Assembly: GCF_964656455.1 (NCBI RefSeq)
Contig: NC_135722.1
Location: 86,175,313-86,239,312, forward strand
DNA: 64,000 bases
Reading direction: 5' to 3'
Source of the DNA: Halichoerus grypus
Lineage: Eukaryota > Chordata > Mammalia > Carnivora > Phocidae
Made by a program: the position numbers and the translations under genes. This document shows, piece after piece, positions 56,920 to 64,000 of this stretch (positions within the stretch are counted from its first letter, which is position 1; every line of letters starts with the position of its first letter). Below the pieces are notes generated by a model. It had not been told where the DNA came from and searched no databases. It saw nothing but the letters and a program-made list of their open reading frames with translations.

Positions 56920-57646
56920 TACAAATGTGGGGATCCAAAGGGGTATGTGCACCCCGATGTTTATAGCAGCAATGTCCACAATAGCCAAACTGTGGAAAGA
57001 GCCAAGGTGTCCATCGACAAATGAATGGATAAAGAAAATGTGGCATCTATATACAATGGAATATTATGCAGCCATCAAAAGGAATGAGATCTTGCCATTT
57101 GCAACGACGTGGATGGAACTGGAGAGTGTTATGCTGCGTGAAATAAGTCAATCAGAGAAAGACATGTATCATATGACCTCACTGATATGAGGAATCTTAT
57201 TCTCAGGAAAAAACTGAGGGTTGCTGTAGTGGCGGGGGTGGGAGGGATGGGGTGGCTGGGTGATAGACATTGGGGAGGGTATGTGCTATGGTGAGCGCTG
57301 TGAATTGTGTAAGACTGTTGAATCACAGATCTGTACCTCTGAAACAAATAATACATTATATGTTAAAAAAAAAAAAGAAGAAGAAGAAGATAGCAGGAAG
57401 GGAAGAATGAAGGGGGGGAATTCGGAGGGGGAGATGAACCATGAGAGACGATGGACTCTGAAAAACAAACTGAGGGTTCTACAGGGGAAGGGGGTGGGAG
57501 GATGGGTTAGCCTGGTGATGGGTATTAAAGAGGGCACGTTCTGCATGGAGCACTGGGTGTTATATGCAAATAATGAATCATGGAACACTACATCAAAAAC
57601 TAATGGTGTAATGTATGGTGATTAACATAACATAATAATAAAAAAA
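56920..57646 (+). mobile_element. Young 5'-truncated L1 with two-module 3' UTR
   Basis: AAAAATTCCCATCAAA flanks it at 56904-56919 and 57647-57662 without a mismatch. In order: last 80 or so codons of ORF2 (56940-57190), A module (about 57196-57366), an internal A-run followed by GAAGAAGAAGAAGA (57366-57390), B module (about 57391-57632), terminal A-run. The perfect duplication suggests a recent insertion. Confidence 0.95.
56940..57190 (+). pseudogene. L1 ORF2 C-terminal fragment
   Basis: The frame reads through the ORF2p C-terminus (MFIAAMSTIAKLWKEPRCPS, then EWIKKMWHLYTMEYYAAIKR and EISQSEKDMYHMTSLI) and stops at the natural ORF2 end. Upstream codons in the same frame are flanking DNA. Truncated and not functional. 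Confidence 0.93.
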
Positions 57647-57662
57647 AAAAATTCCCATCAAA

Positions 57663-57837
57663 ACCCATTCTATTTCCAGCTCCCTTGCCCAGGCCCAGCA
57701 TGATCTAGACTAGGGTCAGTAAACCATGATGATATGGATCATAGTCCAAATTTGACCTGACCTTTCATTTAATTCATGCTGCAATGGCAAAGTTGAATTG
57801 TTGTAACAAAGATCCTATGACCCACAAATTCTAAAAT
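57663..57837. other. Unassigned short spacer
   Basis: No feature recognised. Confidence 0.5.
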
Positions 57838-57848
57838 ATTTACCATTT

Positions 57849-58059
57849 GGGGGCACCTGGGTGGCTCAGTTCATTAAGCTTCTGACTCTTGATTTTGGCT
57901 CAGGTTATAATCTGAGGGTCCTGGAATCGAGCCCCAAGTCAGCCTATACTCAACAGGGAGTCTGTTTGTCCCTCTTTCCCTCTGCCCCTCCCCCACTCGT
58001 GTGCTTGTTCTCTCTCTCTCTCTCTCTCTCAAATAAATAAATGAAATCTTAAAAAAAAA
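57849..58059 (+). mobile_element. CAN-SINE
   Basis: 'GGGCACCTGGGTGGCTCAGT' head, 'TCTGAGGGTCCTGGAATCGAG' (in part), TC tract, AAATAAATAAATGAAATC tail. ATTTACCATTT at 57838-57848 and 58060-58070 is the target-site duplication. Confidence 0.96.
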
Positions 58060-58319
58060 ATTTACCATTTTGCCCTTGGCAAAAAAGTTTGCTGATCCCT
58101 GGTTTAGACCATCAAAAACCACCCAGCAACTGGGTGACCTTGGCTTTAGTCTTAATTTTTTAGAATTCCTTTTGGGAGAGTAGGTTAGGGACCACCACCC
58201 CAAAAGCAATCTCTTCAACATGTATGACTTCCAGCTTCTGTTCATGATCACAGTGACTAAGTGCCTATTATTTACCTTCCTGGGTAGGTGCCTTCATATT
58301 TCTCAAACTTTTATTTATT

Positions 58320-58550
58320 TAATCAGCACTTTGGTGGTATTTATGTCAAGCACTACTCTAAGCACTTAAATCATTTCATTTCATCTTTACAATCACTCTG
58401 TAAGGTAGGAATCACTATTACTCCATTTCAAAGATGAGGAAACAGGTGCAGAGAAGTTGAGTTGCCCCAGGTTACATAACTAGCAAGTAACAGAGCCAGG
58501 ATTTGAACTCAGGCAGCCTTCTTCTTCAGTCTACCCTTAACTATGTTGAT
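58320..58550 (-). mobile_element. MIR element
   Basis: Nearly complete reversed MIR: 'CAAGCACTACTCTAAGCAC', 'CTCTGTAAGGTAGGAATCAC', 'AAGATGAGGAAACAGGTGCAG' (in part), 'GAGTTGCCCCAGGTTACATAAC' (in part), 'GCCAGGATTTGAACTCAGGC'. Confidence 0.88.
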
Positions 58551-58959
58551 ACAAACATTTTTACACAGTATCCATGGGATCTGTGGGATCACCCTGATTA
58601 GCTACCTGCAACTGGGAAATTCTCTTCAAGTTTTAATTTAAAATGCATGTGAATGTTGCACTATATTTATTCTATGGCTTTCAGTACCCACTAGCACAGT
58701 ACTTGTACTCCTTGGAATATAGGCACTCCCATTTTGAAAGGCATAGCCTAATTTATTTTTGCAATGACACCCAGTTTTACCATTACAACACTCATTTATA
58801 TGACCAAGTCTAATGGCTTGAACCTTTTTTGTTTTTGATCAATAGACACTTTTTAAAAGAAAATTGTATACAGAATATATAACAGAGGTAATTTAGACAA
58901 GAAGCTTCTAAATTTCTTCATCAAGATATTCAAGTTCTTTGAAAAACCCTGTACTCATT
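58551..58959. other. Unassigned non-coding sequence
   Basis: No feature recognised. Confidence 0.5.
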
Positions 58960-59180
58960 CATCCTTCTGGAGCAACCCAAACCAAGCCTGTTCCCTTTCT
59001 TATATGACCGTCCTCCAGATGTGCTAAGATAGTGATCATATCTCTCCTAACATCTCTTATCTGAGAAAAATAAAGCTAGTTTCCATGATCATTCCTCATA
59101 GGGTGAGCTTTCACATTCTCCTATGCACCCCAGTTAAAACAGGTGCCCAGAACTGGATATAACATTTCAGCTTTCCACTA
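58960..59180 (+). mobile_element. L3-like (CR1 LINE) fragment
   Basis: 'GATCATTCCTCATAGGGTG', 'CACATTCTCCTATGCACCCCAG' (in part) and 'AGGTGCCCAGAACTGGATA' match the CR1/L3 3' region (..cgttcctcatatga.., ..ggtgcccagaactggaca..). The right end runs into the hairpin below. Confidence 0.55.
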
Positions 59181-59206
59181 AATTCCCTATGAATTTAGTG
59201 GAAAGC
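59170..59206. repeat. Perfect 15-bp inverted repeat with 7-base loop
   Basis: GCTTTCCACTAAATT (59170-59184), loop CCCTATG, AATTTAGTGGAAAGC (59192-59206). Both arms match perfectly. It lies at the end of the L3-like fragment. Confidence 0.97.
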
Positions 59207-59244
59207 ATTTATTTATCAGATCTGGATATTCTATAAAGGGGTTT

Positions 59245-59842
59245 GTGACAGATGGTATTTTCCAAAGATGGATGCAACAATAACTCTCATCCCATTTTCT
59301 CTTCTAGAACTTTGCCACCCTCTCAGTAAATGGTGGGGTCTAATTTTCCTTCCCTTGAATCTGGGTGGTTTTGTGCCTCACTTGTAACCAATAGAATACT
59401 GAGGAAGTGACTTTGCATGACTTCAGAAGCTAAGCCATAGATGGTGAAGAGCAGCTTCCACCTTGTGAGTTGGAACACTGTGCTAAAACACTGAGCCACC
59501 ATGCAAGTGATCTGAGTGCCCTGAGGCCACCATGCTGTGAGGAAGCACAAACTAGCCCACAAACAAAGTAGAAAGACCATGTGGAGAGGCCCTGAGACTA
59601 TATGCAGAGACAGAAATGCCTGGCCAGGCTCCAGCAACTCTAGTCACACCCCCTCCACTGTTCCAGTTTCAACTCCCATCTGATTACAACCATATGAGTG
59701 ACCCCAAGCCAGAATCACCCAGCTAAGTCCTTCCCAAATTCCTGAGCCACAGAAACTATAACAGATAATAAAATGATTGTTGTTTTCAACCACTAACTTT
59801 TGACATGATTTGTTATGCAGCAATAGAGAACCATAACATGGT
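59245..59842 (+). mobile_element. MLT1-like (ERVL-MaLR) solitary LTR
   Basis: Almost complete: 'TTCCTTCCCTTGAATCTGGG', 'TGTAACCAATAGAATACTGAGG' (in part), 'GTCACACCCCCTCC' region, 'GAGCCACAGAAACTATAAC', 'GTTGTTTTCAACCACTAAC' and the end 'TTTGTTATGCAGCAATAGAG'. No coding sequence. Confidence 0.8.
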
Positions 59843-60116
59843 CTTAGCATTGATCTTTAATCTGAAGGGGACAAGGTCTGCAGTCAGCTCCTCAGAGAAT
59901 TCTGGCACTGTTTATCTCTTTTTATTTGGAGAGTTAGAATCCCATCTCACCTAATAACCTACAGAGAGATTTCACAAGAGGTCATGGAAAGACTGCTGAG
60001 ACCAAAGCTCAAGACTGAAAACAAAATCAATTTGATAGCTTATACTTTTTAAAACATCTATTCTAGTGTTGCTCAAATATTATCTCAATAACACACATCT
60101 ATTAGAAATACATATT
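59843..60116. other. Unassigned spacer
   Basis: No feature recognised. Confidence 0.5.
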
Positions 60117-60272
60117 GCTATGGATTGAATTATGCTCCCCCCAAAATTCATAGATTGAAGCCCTAACCCCCAATGTGACTATATCTGGAGGCAGGGTTTT
60201 TAAGATGTAATTGAGTTTAAATGAGGTGAAAAGTGTGGGCCTTAATCCAATAGGGACTTACAAGAAGAGAAA

Positions 60273-60311
<39 letters not shown>

Positions 60312-60433
60312 AAGGACACAGTGAGAAAAATGGCCCCCTATAAGCCAGGAAGAGAAGTCTCACCAGAATCTGACCATGCTGGCACCCTGATCTCAAACTT
60401 TCAGCCTCCAGAACTGTGAGAAACAAGTGTCTT

Positions 60434-61322
60434 TTTTTTTTCTTTTTTTTTAAATTTTTTTATTGTTATGTTAATCCCCATACATTACATCATTAGTTTT
60501 AGATATAGTGTTCCATGATTCATTGTTTGTGCATAACACCCAGTACTCCATGCAGAACGTGCCCTCCTCAATACCCATCACCAGGCTAACCCATCCTCCC
60601 ACCCCCCTCCCCTCTAGAACCCTCAGTTTGTTTTTCAGAGTCCATCGTCTCTCATGGTTCTTCTCCCCCTCCGATTTCCCCCCCTTCATTTTTCCCCTCC
60701 TGCTACATTCTTCTTCTTCTTTTTTTCTTTCTTAACATATATTGCATTATTTGTTTCAGAGGTACAGATCTGAGATTCAACAGTCTTGCACAATTCACAG
60801 CGCTTACCAGAGCACATACCCTCCCCAGTGTCCATCACCCAGTCACCCCATCCCTCCCACCCCACCCCCCACTCCAGCAACCCTCAGTTTGTTTCCTGAG
60901 ATTAAGAATTCCTCATATCAGTGCAGTCATATGATACATGTCTTTCTCTGTTTGACTTATTTCGCTCAGCATAATACCCTCCAGTTCCATCCACGTCGTT
61001 GCAAATGGCAAGATCTCATTCCTTTTGATGGCTGCATAATATTCCATTGTATATATATACCACCTCTTCTTTATCCATTCATCTGTCGATGGACATCTTG
61101 GCTCTTTCCACAGTTTGGCTATTGTGGACATTGCTGCATAAACATCGGGGTGCACGTACCCTTTCGGGTCCCTACTTTTGTATCTTTGGGGTAAATACCC
61201 AGTAGTGCAATTGCTGGATCATATGGTAGCTCTATTTTCAACTTTTTGAGGAACCTCCATACTGTTTTCCAGAGTGGCTGCACCAGCTTGCATTCCCACC
61301 AACAGTGTAGGAGGGTTCCCCT
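60434..61322 (-). mobile_element. Young 5'-truncated L1 with two-module 3' UTR, inserted in the LTR
   Basis: GAGAAACAAGTGTCTT flanks it perfectly at 60418-60433 and 61323-61338. Reversed order from the left: poly-A, B module (about 60465-60700), internal A-rich spacer (about 60709-60735), A module (about 60736-60905), ORF2 C-terminus to 61322. It is about 890 bases and very well preserved. Confidence 0.96.
60913..61322 (-). pseudogene. L1 ORF2 C-terminal fragment with one frameshift
   Basis: Two overlapping minus-strand frames join into one ORF2p C-terminus: [20 protein letters not shown] and [19 protein letters not shown] in the first (from the right edge to 61119), STIAKLWKEPRCPSTDEWIK to EKDMYHMTALI in the second (61155-60913). 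The break is a single missing base near 61138, where other copies read TATAGCAGC on the L1 sense strand and this one TATGCAGC. Confidence 0.93.
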
Positions 61323-61400
61323 GAGAAACAAGTGTCTTGTTTAAGACACCCAGTCCAAGATATTTTGTTATGGCAGTCTGAGCTGGCTAACATACAAGTA

Positions 61401-61587
61401 AAATCTATATATTACTTATATAATTAGATAGATATATATACATATATAACTTAACAATAAAGATAACTTGCATCCTAAGTGAATTAATTTGCAAGCATGC
61501 CCACTTTAGGTTCCAAAAATCCTGAAAAACAAAAGACTATACCAATATGTCATATGGAACAGCTGTGCCATTTAAGCTTTTTATATA
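61401..61587. other. Unassigned AT-rich spacer
   Basis: No feature beyond a TATATA-rich stretch near 61430. Confidence 0.5.
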
Positions 61588-62040
61588 CTGTAGCCTCCAC
61601 TTATTTGCAGTTTCAGTCACCTTCAGTCAACCACAATCTGAAAGCAGATAACCCTCCTTCTGAAGTACTTTCAGAAGGTCAAAAGTAACCTAATACAACG
61701 GCACAATGCCCATGTCATTCACCTCACTTCATCTCATCACGTAGGCGTTTTATCATCTCACATCATTACGTGAAAATGGGTGAGTACAGTACAAGATATT
61801 TTGAAAGGAGAGAGAGAGAGACCACATTCAGATAACTTTTATTATAGCATATATTCTATTATTAATTATTAATTTCTTACTGTGCCTGATTTATAAATTA
61901 AATTTTATCATAAAAGTGTATGTATAAGAAAAAACAGAGTATACATAGGGTTCAGTACTATACATAGGATTCAGTAGTTTCAGGAATCTAGTGAGGATCT
62001 TGGAACATATCCCCCGTGAATAAGGGGGGGTACTACTGTA
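61588..62040 (+). mobile_element. Tigger-type (TcMar) non-autonomous DNA transposon, copy 2
   Basis: Same element as at 50878: shared 'CCTCACTTCATCTCATCACG', 'GTTTTATCATCTCACATCAT', 'GGGTGAGTACAGTA', 'CCTGATTTATAAATTAAA'. Ends in the better preserved inverted repeat 'GAATAAGGGGGGGTACTACTGTA' (in part). No coding sequence. Confidence 0.75.
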
Positions 62041-62299
62041 TATTTTTGAACATATTTATTGTAAAATCAGTCATGGTATAACTAGCTATGTCATAATTAA
62101 ATGGATTATAAGTATAATGCTAGAAGTTGAGATGGATACATAAAGTTTATTCAGCTACCCCTACTAATTAGAGCCTCTTTTATCAGAACCCCCAAAGTTG
62201 GTATGGTAATACTCAACCTGGATCCTCCTGGATTACTCAGATCTTCAGTGTTCAATATACTACTATCACTCAGTGTGAATAAAGGTACACTGAAAAGGG
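62041..62299. other. Unassigned non-coding sequence
   Basis: No feature recognised. Confidence 0.5.
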
Positions 62300-62640
62300 T
62301 ACTCTGATACATTTTTTATAGGACTGTAAATTGATACAAACTTTTTGGTAGAGGATTTTATTATGTTGCTCAATGGTATTAAAAAGGTTTATGTCCTTCG
62401 AACTATGCTTAAATAATAACCTGACATACAGAGAAAGGGTCCTGTGCTATGGTATTCACTGTGGAAATATTTGTCATATGGAAAAATTAGAAACACCATA
62501 ATTGTGCAACACCATAAATAATAGTAGGGACATGGTTAAGTAAATTATTATTCTACAAAGCATAACTATGTAGATATGTAAAACAAGGCTAACAGAAACT
62601 ATATAAATGCCTGTCTGTTTAATGAGCTGAATAATAACAG
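62300..62640 (+). mobile_element. Old L1 3' end fragment
   Basis: 'GACTGTAAATTGATACAAAC', 'CACTGTGGAAATATTTGTC', 'AAAAATTAGAAACACC', 'AGTAGGGACATGGTTAAGTAAATTA' (in part) follow the end of ORF2 in very old L1M families (gaatataaattggtac, ..actgcagcattgtttg.., ..ggggactggttaaataaatta). Confidence 0.65.
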
Positions 62641-64000
62641 CAAACTCCTGAATATTCTACTCTCTCTGGGTATCATATTTTTACTTGGAAAAAAAAATGA
62701 CCCAAATTCAGTTTGGAAAATATGGTCAATGGAGAGTCATGTGGTCGTGAAGTCATGAGATCTGGAAGCCTCTAGCAATAACCCATCTTATTGTTACATG
62801 GTTCTCATGGTTAAAGAAATCTGCCTTCTTGTAACTTCCACCCATTCTTACCAGGTCTGACAAGTGAGGTGACCGAAACAAAAACTTTATAAACCATGTC
62901 ACATGTGTAAGATATTATGATTTTAACAGGTCCCAGATAACAAAAGGCAGCCATCATATACTAATCACTGTCATAGTTAATATCACAGATATATAAAATT
63001 ATTTTTTAAAACATTTTGGGTACTTTAGGCAAGGGATTTCTATTTGCTCTTTTCCGACCTGCCTTTTTTCATCTGGAACATGGATTTGTGGGTTAGAATT
63101 TGAAATACTGTCCAATATTTCTCACAACTTGAGTCTAAAATATCCTTCCACATAATTGAAGGCAAATGATTGTTTTCTCCCCTTTTTTGCTGAGTGCTTT
63201 TCTGGATTTTGTTTTTCACTGTTGACTGATGTTTGTCCTTGAATTATGACAGGTGAAAGCCAAGTGCACATATTGCCAAATGAAGTGTGGTCAGGAACAG
63301 CCAGGGGTGGCGAGTAGAAAAGGCTTGTTCTCTGGGACCACATGATGTCACGGGACTATTAGCAGAATGATTCACATATATTTAGTGTGGGAGCTAGAGC
63401 TAAAAGAAGTCTGAAGGGATGGAATATGATGCTGCTTCTCCATCCTGGGGACTATAGACCTAGTGTGTGCTTTTGTGATGCTTTTTTGTCACGATTCAAT
63501 GAGGGTATACATTTTGGGTACTGAAGCTTTCAGGCTTTTATGATACATCTACTTTGAAGGTTATATATTATAATGCAAATGTCTTATGATTTATCCTGGT
63601 GAGTATAAAATGGAACCAATATAAAGACACACATTTAGGGTGCAATGATCAATTAATCAACTATATATAATGAAGGTGTCCTGGTTGAGTGACAGTTCAT
63701 GTCAGGAAAAGTTGAAAGTTTTAGTTGGCCAAACTTTGAGAAAAATTTCTGTGGAAAATGTATTCTTTTATATTTGATAGAGGATAGATTACACAGGTGT
63801 GTGAATTTGTCAAAACTTAGCAAATGTACAATTAAGACTGAGAACTCATTTTACATCAAAAGAAAATACTGTAAACAAATATTAAACTCCTGTCAATGTG
63901 CATGCTGAAGTATTTAGAGGGAATTATACTTACATCTAAAACTTACAAAAAATAAAATGAATTGATGATGGACACAGGAATGGATACCTATCTGATAAAA
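62641..64000. other. Unassigned non-coding sequence to the window end
   Basis: No exon, RNA gene or confident repeat. Open frames at 63122-63343 (minus) and 63699-63908 (plus) have no domain. Confidence 0.5.

Larger units (their letters stand above)
60117..61400 (+). mobile_element. MLT1A-like (ERVL-MaLR) LTR broken by a young L1
   Basis: Left part: 'GCTATGGATTGAATTATGCTCC' (in part), 'AAATTCATAGATTGAAGCCC', 'GTGTGGGCCTTAATCCAATAG' (in part), a (TC)n run at about 60268-60308 and 'GCCTCCAGAACTGTGAG'. Right part, after the L1: 'TGTTTAAGACACCCAGTCC' and 'TTTTGTTATGGCAGTCTGAG'. Together these give a complete LTR; the (TC)n expansion is internal. Confidence 0.85.

Noticed and set aside
1..64000. 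An undescribed multi-gene system
   Set aside because: No host coding genes or operon-like groupings are visible; the sequence is repeat-rich mammalian non-coding DNA.

Overview
The window is non-coding mammalian DNA. I found no exon, no conserved protein domain of a host gene and no intact RNA gene. Everything recognisable is repeat sequence, so it reads as intergenic DNA or the inside of a long intron. The longest open frames are all either pieces of LINE-1 (L1) ORF2, low-complexity frames in simple repeats, or chance frames.

Organism: seven tRNA-derived SINEs of the carnivore type (CAN-SINE, with the GCCTGGGTGGCTCAG head, a TC-rich stretch and an AATAAA-rich tail) place it in Carnivora. 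The canid-specific form (head with GGCGCAGCGGTTT) and the felid form (with TGCTGACAGCTCAG) are both absent. Together with the L1 3' ends this suggests a caniform outside the dogs (bear, mustelid or pinniped group). This is inference from recalled consensus sequences.

Layout: 0.7-4 kb, old L1 (minus) split by an MLT1 LTR that itself carries a SINE. 4-34 kb, mostly unassigned single-copy-looking sequence with scattered SINEs, MIR, L2, MER5-type DNA transposon remnants, one MLT1 LTR (22.2 kb) and two short L1 3' ends. 32.3-33.05 kb, a nested locus: L1 3' end (minus) carrying a SINE and, at its far edge, a fragment of U6 snRNA. 34-40.7 kb, L1 of several ages in both orientations. 41-46 kb, an MLT1 with a small polyadenylated insert, another MLT1, then old L1 pieces. 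47.2-55.9 kb, an almost full-length old L1 (plus) that has collected a GATA array, two SINEs, a Tigger-type transposon, two younger L1 3' ends and a 40-nt antisense piece of U2 snRNA. 56.9-64 kb, a young L1 3' end, a SINE, MIR, an L3-like piece with a perfect hairpin, two MLT1 LTRs (one broken by a young L1), a second Tigger copy and an old L1 3' end.

There is no multi-gene system here. The parts worth attention concern retrotransposition: two 5'-complete, 3'-truncated, tailless spliceosomal snRNA fragments (U6 nt 1-25 and U2 nt 1-40), each flanked by 15-bp duplications of its L1 host sequence; a two-module 3' UTR in the youngest L1s that looks like a fusion of two divergent copies of the same 3' end; a small insert ending in AATAAA plus an A-tail; and a perfect 15-bp inverted repeat.

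Family names for repeats come from recognition against remembered consensus sequences, not from a search, and ends of old repeats are approximate.
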